From contig DPKF01000074.1 of assembly GCA_003542655.1 (NCBI GenBank), forward strand, positions 1 through 15,240: a stretch of 15,240 bases of DNA, in the 5' to 3' direction. Below are positions 7,021 to 14,057 of this stretch, one piece after another. The stretch's first letter is position 1. Every line of letters starts with the position of its first letter. Position numbers and translations under genes: made by a program. The stretch is from Holosporales bacterium (GTDB lineage: Bacteria; Pseudomonadota; Alphaproteobacteria; Paracaedibacterales; UBA11393). The notes beneath the pieces were generated by a model. The model had not been told where the DNA came from and searched no databases. It was given only the letters and a program-made list of their open reading frames with translations.

Positions 7021-8391
7021 ATGATCAAAGTACGTTTTGCCCCTAGCCCCACAGGTATGTTGCATATTGGGGGGGCAAGAACGGCACTTTTCAATTATTT
7101 ATTTGCCAAGCACAATAAGGGTGAATTTTTACTGCGTATTGAAGATACAGATAAAGCACGTTCTACCCCTGAAGCGGTTGATGCTATATTTGAAAGCTTA
7201 AATTGGCTTGGTTTAAAGCATGATGGCGCGGTTGTTTTTCAATCAAAATGTATTGAACGACATCAAGAAGTTGCCCATAAATTGTTAGAGCAGGGTAGGG
7301 CATATTACTGTTACTGCAGCCCTGAGGAATTAACCAAAATGCGCGAGGATGCGCGCGCTAATCATCAAACACCAAAGTATAATGGGATGTGGCGTGATCG
7401 TGACCCAAAATTAGCACCAGAAGGCGTTAAGCCGGTGATTCGTTTGAAAGCACCGCAAGACGGTAAGACGACAATTACAGACTTGGTTCAAGGTGATGTT
7501 AGTGTTCAAAATGATATTTTGGATGATATGATCTTGCTGCGTGCGGACGGCACGCCAACCTATATGTTATCTGTTGTCGTTGACGATCATGATATGGGGA
7601 TCACCCATATTATTCGGGGTGATGATCATCTCAATAATGCCTTTAGGCAGTATCACCTTTATCAGGCCTGTGGGTGGGACGTGCCAAAATTTGCCCACAT
7701 TCCCTTGATTCACGGACCCGATGGCGCAAAACTTTCTAAGCGTCATGGCGCTGTTGGAACGGACGCTTATAAAGATATGGGGTTTTTGCCAGAGACGATG
7801 CGTAATTATTTATTGCGCCTTGGTTGGGGGCACGGTGACGCTGAAATTATTTCGGACGCACAGGCAGTTGAATGGTTTACCCTAGAAGGTGTGGGCAAAT
7901 CTGCAGCCCGTTTTGATGATATTAAATTGAAGAACTTAAACGCGCACTATATTAAAAATGCAGACCCATCTTATTTATTAGAAAACATTAGACCCCTTTT
8001 AAAAGGGCTAACCCCTATGGCAGAAACGCTTATTATAAAAGGAATGCCGGGTCTTCAAGCACGTGCTAAAACACTTATTGATCTTGCTTGGGGTGCAGAA
8101 ATTTATATGCATAAACCTGATTTAGAGGACGCTGCTAAAGACCAAATAACAGATGAAACGCGTTTGTGGGTAACACGTTATATTGATTTTTTATCCACAC
8201 AAGAAGATTTTGCTGAAGACGTTTTAATGGACAAAACGCGCGACCTTGCAAACCAGTATGAGGCAAAACTAGGTGTTGTTGCATCAGCGCTGCGCATAGC
8301 GTTAACAGGGCGCACCGTATCCCCCAGCCTTTTTGAGGTGATGAGCATTATCGGTCAGAATGAAACCTTAAGCCGCTTACGCGATTTTTAG
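7021..8391 (+). CDS. gltX: Glutamate--tRNA ligase
   Basis: Class I aminoacyl-tRNA synthetase that charges tRNA-Glu in the cytoplasm. The N-terminal Rossmann fold shows FAPSPTGMLHIGGAR (residues 6-20, the HIGH-type motif) and the second signature is KLSKR (237-241). DDHDMGITHIIRGDDHL and the C-terminal helical anticodon-binding region (about 320-456) are in the expected order. A CYCS cysteine pair follows YY near residue 97, but the second zinc-ligand pair seen in E. coli is not evident. At 456 residues it is normal length. Many alphaproteobacteria lack glutaminyl-tRNA synthetase, carry two gltX copies and use GatCAB to make Gln-tRNA. Whether this copy is non-discriminating cannot be told here. 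It follows ftsH by eight bases with a GGAAAA ribosome site, and precedes the MNT/HEPN genes by 32 bases. Confidence 0.96.
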   Translation: MIKVRFAPSPTGMLHIGGARTALFNYLFAKHNKGEFLLRIEDTDKARSTPEAVDAIFESLNWLGLKHDGAVVFQSKCIERHQEVAHKLLEQGRAYYCYCSPEELTKMREDARANHQTPKYNGMWRDRDPKLAPEGVKPVIRLKAPQDGKTTITDLVQGDVSVQNDILDDMILLRADGTPTYMLSVVVDDHDMGITHIIRGDDHLNNAFRQYHLYQACGWDVPKFAHIPLIHGPDGAKLSKRHGAVGTDAYKDMGFLPETMRNYLLRLGWGHGDAEIISDAQAVEWFTLEGVGKSAARFDDIKLKNLNAHYIKNADPSYLLENIRPLLKGLTPMAETLIIKGMPGLQARAKTLIDLAWGAEIYMHKPDLEDAAKDQITDETRLWVTRYIDFLSTQEDFAEDVLMDKTRDLANQYEAKLGVVASALRIALTGRTVSPSLFEVMSIIGQNETLSRLRDF

Positions 8392-8423
8392 GTTGAAGTT
8401 ATAGTGCAGCATAAAGCTGATGG

Positions 8424-8744
8424 ATGGTGAAAATGATACCTGGTTTAGATTGTGTATTAAAAGCAAATATTATTAGTGCTTTGAAAAATATAAAGGTTGT
8501 GGAAGCTATTTATTTATTTGGATCGCGCGCTAGGGGCGATTATCAAGAACGGTCAGATATTGATTTAGCTATTCAATGCCAGCATGCAACAGATGGTGAC
8601 TGGGCTATAATTATGAATAAGATTGAGTTATTGCCAACTTTATTAAAGATTGATTGCATTAGACTTGATACACTAAAAAAGTCCAATCCACTTTATCAAG
8701 CGATTATGCGCGATAAAGTTACACTGTATCAAAAAGGATTATAA
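8424..8744 (+). CDS. mntA: MntA-type minimal nucleotidyltransferase (antitoxin of MNT/HEPN module)
   Basis: A 106-residue minimal nucleotidyltransferase. The catalytic signature GS-x10-DxD is complete: G33-S34 in FGSRARGDY, then D45-I46-D47 in SDIDLAI. D77 in LKIDCIRLD is the probable third metal-binding Asp. In the characterised Shewanella MntA/HepT pair, the MNT protein inactivates the HEPN toxin by AMPylating a tyrosine beside the RNase motif. The intact motifs here imply the same activity, by inference. The HEPN gene follows after a single base (TAA-A-ATG), which fits obligate co-expression. The start is uncertain: ATG 8424 gives the longest product, while ATG 8433 has GGATG at a better distance. 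It sits 32 bases after gltX on the same strand and may be read through from that operon. The symbol is by analogy with MntA; HI0073-like is an equivalent label. Confidence 0.88.
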   Translation: MVKMIPGLDCVLKANIISALKNIKVVEAIYLFGSRARGDYQERSDIDLAIQCQHATDGDWAIIMNKIELLPTLLKIDCIRLDTLKKSNPLYQAIMRDKVTLYQKGL

Positions 8745-8745
8745 A

Positions 8746-9144
8746 ATGGATGCTATTGTTGCAGAGTCATTTCAAAAATTTGAAAAAGCATTAACGTCAT
8801 TGTCAGCTATTGTTACTCAGCCTATGCGTGAAGATCGTAGTAATATAGATGCAACGATTCAGCGATTTGAATTTACAATTGAACTTTTTTGGAAATTATT
8901 AAAGAGAATTTTATATAATCAAGGCGTGATAGTGCAATATCCACGGGATGTTTTAAAAGAAGCCTATGCGGGTGGGTTAATTGATGATGAACAAATATGG
9001 CTTAGCATGTTGAGCGATCGCAATCAAACATCTCATACTTATGATGAAGATTTAGCGGATCAAATTTACTTACGCATTCAGAAATATACACCCATCTTTC
9101 AAAAAACATTACAGAATATAAGACGTTCATTTGGTGAACTATAA
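8746..9144 (+). CDS. hepT: HepT-type HEPN-domain protein (HI0074 family), probable RNase toxin
   Basis: A 132-residue all-helical HEPN protein of the family long labelled nucleotidyltransferase substrate-binding protein (HI0074). The defining RX4HXY motif is intact: R92-NQTS-H97-T-Y99. In HepT, Arg and His of this motif are RNase residues and the Tyr is AMPylated by MntA, so all three key positions are present. Other family features are the early helix with FQKFEKALTSL, the segment RFEFTIELFWKLLKRIL (40-56) and the ...DVLKEAYAGGLI.....W block (about 68-85). It starts one base after the MNT gene and ends six bases before the convergent murG stop, so the module fills the space between two housekeeping operons. 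Function as toxin of a toxin-antitoxin pair is inferred from the motifs and pairing; its RNA target is unknown. Confidence 0.88.
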   Translation: MDAIVAESFQKFEKALTSLSAIVTQPMREDRSNIDATIQRFEFTIELFWKLLKRILYNQGVIVQYPRDVLKEAYAGGLIDDEQIWLSMLSDRNQTSHTYDEDLADQIYLRIQKYTPIFQKTLQNIRRSFGEL

Positions 9145-9150
9145 AACATT

Positions 9151-10215
9151 TTAAGTTGACACAACCAAATCTGCTAATTTTTTGCTAGAATTGGCGACAT
9201 ACATTTTTGCCATATTTTTTGATTTTTGCATCAATATGTCGGGTTTTTCTAAGACTTCAGATAGAATATTTTCTATTTGGGCCGTGTTTACTTCACGTTC
9301 AGCAAATAACCAGCATGCGTCTTTTTCATGAAATAAGGCGGCATTTTTTGCTTGATCACCCTCTGCGGAGGCTGCAAACGGAATTAAAATAGCAGGCATT
9401 TTAAAGGCCGCAAGTTCGAAAAGGGACGATGACCCTGATCTTGAAATGACTAAGTGGGCTTGGTTATATTCTTTTGGCATATCGTCAAAAAAAGGTTTCA
9501 TCTCTATCGTGCAGTCTAAATCTTCATAAGCGATTTTAGCGGTTTCTTCATTTTCTACGCGGCATTGTTGACGAATATGAAGGCGTTTTTGCTTATATTT
9601 AGGAAGCAGTCTTACAGCGTCAGGAATAAGGCGTGCAAAAATACCAGCACCTTGAGAGCCACCAATGACCAAAATATTTAATGTTGATTCTTCTGAAGGG
9701 GGCGTATATTGCACGATGTTATCACGTATAGATTTTCGTAGAGGCAGTCCTGTTACCGTTGCATCGTTGTGTTGTACAAAGTCTGTTTTTTTAAATGATA
9801 AGGCAATTTTTTTTGCCCATGGTTGTAAAAAACGATTAGCCTGACCCAAAAAAGAATTGCCTTCATGCAATATAATTGGGATAAATAAAAGCTTTGCAGC
9901 CGTCATTCCTGGTACTGTTGTATATCCACCGAATCCAACGACAGCTTTAGGCCTTTTAACGATGAATAACAGTAAGCATCTCAAAAAAGCCAGCATTAAT
10001 GAAAGCGGATAAAACAGTTTCCCAAACGGCGGAAAAATACGATGAATGGGAACTTCTGTTACATTTTGTACAGAATCTGGCACGTAGTGTCGCCCCCGGT
10101 GATCCACAATAATATGCGCCGCGTAGCCTTTGGATTCTAGTTCTTCATATAATGCAATAGCGGGAAAAACGTGGCCCCCAGAACCACCTGTAATCAGTGT
10201 GAAATGTTTTGTCAT
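9151..10215 (-). CDS. murG: UDP-N-acetylglucosamine--lipid I GlcNAc transferase MurG
   Basis: MurG adds GlcNAc to lipid I on the inner face of the membrane to make lipid II, the last cytoplasmic step of peptidoglycan precursor synthesis. The 354-residue GT-B protein begins with the glycine loop LITGGSGGHVFPAIAL (residues 7-22). The second Rossmann half shows ILVIGGSQGAGIFARLIP. The donor-binding block SRSGSSSLFELAAFKMPAILIPF is followed by GDQAKNA, matching the family's conserved E and Q-x-x-N-A positions. A hydrophobic patch (FYPLSLMLAFLRCLLLFIV, about 68-86) is where MurG contacts the membrane. The start codon shares one base with the ftsW stop (TAATG), so translation is probably coupled. 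The stop lies six bases from the convergent hepT stop. The length is ordinary and no key residue seems missing. Confidence 0.95.
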   Translation of the reverse strand: MTKHFTLITGGSGGHVFPAIALYEELESKGYAAHIIVDHRGRHYVPDSVQNVTEVPIHRIFPPFGKLFYPLSLMLAFLRCLLLFIVKRPKAVVGFGGYTTVPGMTAAKLLFIPIILHEGNSFLGQANRFLQPWAKKIALSFKKTDFVQHNDATVTGLPLRKSIRDNIVQYTPPSEESTLNILVIGGSQGAGIFARLIPDAVRLLPKYKQKRLHIRQQCRVENEETAKIAYEDLDCTIEMKPFFDDMPKEYNQAHLVISRSGSSSLFELAAFKMPAILIPFAASAEGDQAKNAALFHEKDACWLFAEREVNTAQIENILSEVLEKPDILMQKSKNMAKMYVANSSKKLADLVVST

Positions 10216-11354
10216 TATTCTTCCAATGTACTGTGATTTGTTCTGGTGAGGGATAATATCATGCCAATACCAATGCCAAGGGCAAGCATGGATGATCCAC
10301 CGTAGCTAATGAAGGGCATGGTCATGCCTTTTGTTGGAATTAAATTTAAGGTGGATCCCATATTAACAAAGGTTTGGAATCCGAACTGAAATATAAGACC
10401 GCATGCAGCAAGGACGGTAAATAAGTTAGATTTTTCCATGAGCCTTATTAAAGAACGTACCACAATAAAGCAAAATAACCCAACGATGATTAAGCATATG
10501 ATAAGACCGAATTCTTCTCCTGTAACAGAAAATACAAAGTCTGCATGCGCATCTGGCACATGTTTTTTGACAATGCCTTCTCCGGGGCCCCTTCCAAAAA
10601 AACCCCCACTTTTAAACGCTTCTAATGACTGTGTAATTTGATACAATTCATGTTTTGCGTCTCCAGCAGCAGGGTATAGAAATTGATCTATGCGTTTTGT
10701 GACATGTGGGAAAAAAAAGTATGCAAGTAATAGAAATAACGTGCCAATACCAAATGTTGCGCCAACCCATAGCATGGGAATGCCAGATAAAAAGAGTTGC
10801 GTCACCCATGTTGCAACAACGACGACAGTCATGCCTAGATCTGGTTGCATCATTAAAATGCTGACGAGTATACTTAAAAGTGAGAAGGAGATGATGAGTC
10901 CTGGAAAGTTAGGATTTTTGACTTTTTCGCAAATCATCCATGCGCTCACAACAGCAAAAAAAGGTTTAATAAATTCTGATGGTTGTATAGAGTTTCCGGC
11001 AATACTGATCCAGCGCCTAGAACCTTTAATTTCAACACCATGTAAGATTGTTAAAATAATAAGTATCACCCCAGCTATATAGCCTACAACACTTAAGCGA
11101 CGTATTTGCAGAGGCGTTAGTAGTGAAATGCTAAATATAAGAGCCAGCGTTGGAAAAATCATGATAATATGACGTTTGACAAAGAAAAATGTATCTAATT
11201 TTAATCTGTGTGCGACCGGTGGACTTGCGGCAAAGCTCATCACCAGGCCAATACCAATTAAGACAAATAAGGAGACGAGTGACCATTTGTCAACAGTCCA
11301 CCACCATCTGCCCACAAGGCTGTTGTCTTTGCGTGAAATAAAAGCAGGTTTCAT
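10215..11354 (-). CDS. ftsW: Lipid II polymerase FtsW (SEDS family)
   Basis: A SEDS-family glycosyltransferase of the divisome that polymerises lipid II with its partner class B PBP (FtsI). The 379-residue protein has about ten membrane segments starting near residue 25. The conserved SEDS blocks are GSRRWISIAG-NSIQPSEFIK (111-130), MMQPDLGMT (168-176), GRGPGEGIVKKHVPDAHADFVFSVTGEEFG (starting at 255) and GMTMPFISYGGSS (343-355). The putative catalytic Asp is D272 in HADF. FtsW and RodA are hard to separate by eye; adjacency to murG in the order ftsW-murG favours FtsW. It is the first gene of this minus-strand pair, preceded by a GAGA ribosome site. Neither murD upstream nor murC, ddl and ftsQAZ downstream is present, so the usual cluster is broken here. 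Confidence 0.93.
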   Translation of the reverse strand: MKPAFISRKDNSLVGRWWWTVDKWSLVSLFVLIGIGLVMSFAASPPVAHRLKLDTFFFVKRHIIMIFPTLALIFSISLLTPLQIRRLSVVGYIAGVILIILTILHGVEIKGSRRWISIAGNSIQPSEFIKPFFAVVSAWMICEKVKNPNFPGLIISFSLLSILVSILMMQPDLGMTVVVVATWVTQLFLSGIPMLWVGATFGIGTLFLLLAYFFFPHVTKRIDQFLYPAAGDAKHELYQITQSLEAFKSGGFFGRGPGEGIVKKHVPDAHADFVFSVTGEEFGLIICLIIVGLFCFIVVRSLIRLMEKSNLFTVLAACGLIFQFGFQTFVNMGSTLNLIPTKGMTMPFISYGGSSMLALGIGIGMILSLTRTNHSTLEE

Positions 11355-11628
11355 TTTTGTATCTCAATATTACATATAAGCTTATTAAAAATTGTATAAG
11401 GCTTGTCTATAATTTTATCATTTTTACTGAATCATAGGAAGCATAGCATTTGTGGTGATATGAATACAATAGTTTTTGCAAATAATATATTAAAATTACT
11501 CAGCAATATTTAAAAATATAATATAAAATTTTATTTATATTTAATGATGAATTCAATAAAATTAGTTTTAGTTTCTTTGGTCAGGTAGTGGTACACTGTA
11601 TATATCTGTATTTATTTTTGGTTTTCTT
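11355..11628. other. Divergent AT-rich gap between ftsW and mlaE
   Basis: These 274 bases separate divergent ftsW and mlaE and should carry both promoters. A possible plus-strand promoter is TTGGTC (11577-11582), 16 bases, TATATA (11599-11604), about 25 bases before the mlaE ATG. The middle (about 11460-11570) is nearly pure A/T with no open frame, RNA-gene motif or strong hairpin that I can see. Confidence 0.4.
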
Positions 11629-12405
11629 ATGTTTGAATTTTTACCATCAACAGGGCGTATGGTAATCAGATTTGTTCATAAAGTTGGAAAAATATCATGT
11701 TTTTTATTTTCTACATTATGGAATGGTATTCGGCCACCTTACTATGGTAAGCAAATTTTTGAACAGTTTTTAACTATTGGTTTTTATTCATTGCCAGTTG
11801 TGGGGTTGACGGCTGTTTTTTCGGGAATGGTTTTGGCCCTTCAAAGTTATACAGGGTTCTCCAGGTTTTCTGCAGAAAGTGCTATAGCAACAGTTGTTGT
11901 GTTATCTATTACGCGTGAATTAGGGCCTGTTCTTGCTGGACTTATGGTAGCAGGGCGTATAGGGTCTTCAATGGCTGCTGAAATTGCCACAATGCGTGTG
12001 ACAGAGCAAATTGACGCTTTGACAACGCTGTCGACAAATCCCTTAAAAATGCTTGTATTTCCGCGGATTATTGCAGGTGTTTTGATGCTGCCTTTGCTTG
12101 TTTTTGTTGCTGATATAATAGGTGTATTTGGCGGATATTTAGTATGTGTTCATAAGCTTGATTTTAATTCTACTAATTATATTCAAAGCACCATTAAATA
12201 TTTAGAATATGATGATGTTGTATCAGGTCTTATAAAGGCAGCCGTATTTGGGTTTGCCATATCATTGATGGGGTGTTATCACGGGTATCAATCTGATCGT
12301 GGCGCATCTGGTGTTGGGCGTGCGACCATTAATGCGGTTGTATCCTCCTCAGTATTAATTCTGATTGCAAACTACGTGTTAACGTCAGTCCTTTTCTCAA
12401 AATAG
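11629..12405 (+). CDS. mlaE: MlaE-family phospholipid ABC transporter permease
   Basis: Inner-membrane permease of the Mla-type lipid transporter that moves phospholipids between the inner and outer membranes. The 258-residue protein contains the MlaE domain: an N-terminal amphipathic region, membrane helices at about 47-70, 140-175 and 200-255, and the cytoplasmic coupling segment ITRELGPVLAGLMVAGRIGSSMAAEIATMRVTEQIDALTTLSTNP (starting near residue 101), the most conserved part of the family. VFPRIIAGVLMLPLLVFVADIIGVFGGY follows as expected. The ribosome site before ATG 11629 is poor; no better in-frame ATG exists before residue 11. mlaF follows after ten bases. No MlaD, MlaC or MlaB gene is adjacent, so the periplasmic substrate-binding parts must be elsewhere or absent. 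Confidence 0.94.
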   Translation: MFEFLPSTGRMVIRFVHKVGKISCFLFSTLWNGIRPPYYGKQIFEQFLTIGFYSLPVVGLTAVFSGMVLALQSYTGFSRFSAESAIATVVVLSITRELGPVLAGLMVAGRIGSSMAAEIATMRVTEQIDALTTLSTNPLKMLVFPRIIAGVLMLPLLVFVADIIGVFGGYLVCVHKLDFNSTNYIQSTIKYLEYDDVVSGLIKAAVFGFAISLMGCYHGYQSDRGASGVGRATINAVVSSSVLILIANYVLTSVLFSK

Positions 12406-12415
12406 GGTTTAACTT

Positions 12416-13180
12416 ATGACTTCCACAAAACCATATATAGAAGTTAGTTCTTTAAAAAAAGCTTTTGGCGATAAAATTATATTAAATAATTTTAGTGTAA
12501 AGATTCATCAATCAGAATCTTTTGTTGTGATAGGGGGATCGGGTACAGGTAAATCTGTTTTTATTAAGTGTATAATGGGGCTACTAAAGCCAGATTCAGG
12601 AAAAATTATTTTAGATGGGCACGATATTACGTATTTATCACCGAATGATCGTCAAAAAATAGCACGTTTTGGGATGCTTTTTCAGGGTGGTGCTTTATTT
12701 GATAGTTTAAAGATTTGGGAAAATATTGCCTTTGGATTAACGCATGGACAAAACATGCATAAGGAAGATGCAAAAAAAATTGCATTGGAGAAACTTGATG
12801 CCGTTGAGCTGTCTTCAAAAGTTGCTGATTTATACCCAGCAGAGCTTTCTGGTGGTATGCAAAAACGTGTTGCTTTGGCTCGTGCTATTGCGATCAACCC
12901 CGATATAATTTTTTTCGACGAGCCAACAACTGGATTAGATCCTATTGTGGGCGGTAAAATTAATGCCCTTATTAGTAAGTGCGTAAAAGAAGTTGGTGCA
13001 ACAGCCATTACGATTACACACGATATTCATTCGCTCCGTGCAATAGCAGACCGCGTGGGACTGCTTTTTGAAGGAAAACTTATTTGGACAGGCACTGTAG
13101 AGGAGATGGATAAAACTGATGATCCGTATATTCAACAGTTTATAAACGGTAATCCAGAAGGACCCTTTACAATTGAATAG
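12416..13180 (+). CDS. mlaF: MlaF-family phospholipid ABC transporter ATP-binding protein
   Basis: The cytoplasmic ATPase that powers the MlaE permease. The 254-residue protein is a complete ABC domain: Walker A GGSGTGKS (40-47), Q-loop Q90 in MLFQGGALFDSL, signature LSGGM (144-148), Walker B IIFFDEPTTGLDP with E169, and switch His202 in ITITHD. GGALFDSLKIWENIAFGL and the tail QQFINGNPEGPF are typical of MlaF rather than other ABC importers; the tail is the region that docks on a partner ATPase in E. coli MlaF. It starts ten bases after mlaE, a spacing that implies one transcript. The next gene is convergent, so the operon ends here. The MlaF assignment is firm; the transport direction cannot be read from sequence. 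Confidence 0.95.
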   Translation: MTSTKPYIEVSSLKKAFGDKIILNNFSVKIHQSESFVVIGGSGTGKSVFIKCIMGLLKPDSGKIILDGHDITYLSPNDRQKIARFGMLFQGGALFDSLKIWENIAFGLTHGQNMHKEDAKKIALEKLDAVELSSKVADLYPAELSGGMQKRVALARAIAINPDIIFFDEPTTGLDPIVGGKINALISKCVKEVGATAITITHDIHSLRAIADRVGLLFEGKLIWTGTVEEMDKTDDPYIQQFINGNPEGPFTIE

Positions 13181-13212
13181 TGATGATCACTATAATTGAG
13201 TTATGATTTTTT
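13170..13212. terminator. Possible bidirectional terminator between convergent genes
   Basis: An inverted repeat spans the mlaF stop: ATAGTGA (13177-13183), loop TGA, TCACTAT (13187-13193). It extends after a two-base bulge by CAATT (13170-13174) pairing with AATTG (13194-13198). A run of seven T follows at about 13206-13212 on the plus strand. The stem is AT-rich and the T-run is offset by about seven bases, so efficiency is doubtful. Confidence 0.35.
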
Positions 13213-13986
13213 TAACTCACTTAGATTTTTACGCGTAATAATGCCGCCTTTTACTTCTTTTACGCTTGCATTATCACCATATAAAATGACGGCACCTTCC
13301 ATGCCATCAAATTTGATAAGGTCAACTTGGCTTTCTGTAAGGTTTACGACTGGATTTTTAGCGTCTGTACCGTTGACGGTAATTTTTTTAATTGTTGAAT
13401 TATGAAGATTGATATCTGATCCTGCGCACTCCATACGATTGATTTGTGCGTGATGCAAATTAACCGTGCTTGCCACAAATGCATCACCTTCAACAACAAT
13501 CTTATTGGCGGATAATTGTCCGTAAACCTCTAAATCACGAAAACGTGTGGTCGATAAAATGGCAAATCCATAAATATTTGCATCCTGAAAATAAGAGTTT
13601 TGCGCTGTTAAGGGGCCGTAAATATTCATATCTTTTACGTGTGAGTCCTCTATATTTAATGCTCCATAAATGTTAGAGACACCTGATACTGAAATTTTTG
13701 TTGCTTTAACATTGGCATAATAATCTAAACTTTTGAAAGATTGATTATTGAGTTTTTCAAGTTTTGCAAATTGATTTTCAAGTGATATTTCTTGCGTGTT
13801 GCTATTTTTGAAATATTGATAAACAAAAATACCCAATAAGATAACGATAAGACCTAATATAGCTGGACGAATAAATGCTTTCATGTCTTGCTGTCCGTTA
13901 ATATTAGTTTTTTTATCATTGTTATCAAAAAAAAATGTTTTTTGGAGATGAGCAGATATTGCTTTTAAGTTTAAGTCTTTTTTCAT
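13201..13986 (-). CDS. Membrane-anchored solenoid protein with 16-residue repeats, unknown function
   Basis: I cannot assign this protein to a named family. One membrane segment (about residues 38-57, FIRPAILGLIVILLGIFVYQYF) anchors a C-terminal domain that should face the periplasm. From about residue 100 there are four tandem units of exactly 16 residues, each opening with an xxYG turn: NIYGALNIEDSHVKDM, NIYGPLTAQNSYFQDA, NIYGFAILSTTRFRDL and EVYGQLSANKIVVEGD. Longer turns with ECAG, TVNG and KFDG carry the pattern on to near the C-terminus. Alternating hydrophobic residues and a regular Gly suggest a right-handed beta-helix, reminiscent of bactofilin-type solenoids, but no family signature was recognised. 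The start is unsure: ATG 13986 lacks a ribosome site, while ATG 13884 (residue 35) has a weak GGACAG and puts the anchor at the N-terminus. It converges on mlaF with 20 bases between stops. A cytoskeletal or envelope scaffold role is a guess. Confidence 0.75.
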   Translation of the reverse strand: MKKDLNLKAISAHLQKTFFFDNNDKKTNINGQQDMKAFIRPAILGLIVILLGIFVYQYFKNSNTQEISLENQFAKLEKLNNQSFKSLDYYANVKATKISVSGVSNIYGALNIEDSHVKDMNIYGPLTAQNSYFQDANIYGFAILSTTRFRDLEVYGQLSANKIVVEGDAFVASTVNLHHAQINRMECAGSDINLHNSTIKKITVNGTDAKNPVVNLTESQVDLIKFDGMEGAVILYGDNASVKEVKGGIITRKNLSELKKS

Positions 13987-14057
13987 ATTTTAAATGTCTA
14001 TCAAATTTCGTTATTTTTTAAAATACGCTGATTCCGTCTTTTAATCAATGTTTTTGT

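Noticed and set aside
8392..8423. Terminator after gltX
   Set aside because: Only a four-base CAGC/GCTG stem with no T-run, so read-through into the MNT/HEPN genes is at least as likely.
10690..11082. Plus-strand open frame of 130 codons antisense to ftsW
   Set aside because: It arises opposite conserved SEDS coding sequence, has no ribosome site, and its product resembles no protein.
12682..13008. Minus-strand open frame of 108 codons antisense to mlaF
   Set aside because: It lies opposite the conserved ABC domain, and its composition is the complement of those motifs.
13987..14057. dif-like recombination site beside xerC
   Set aside because: The gap and the region after xerC show no 28-base pair of XerC/XerD half-sites with a six-base centre.
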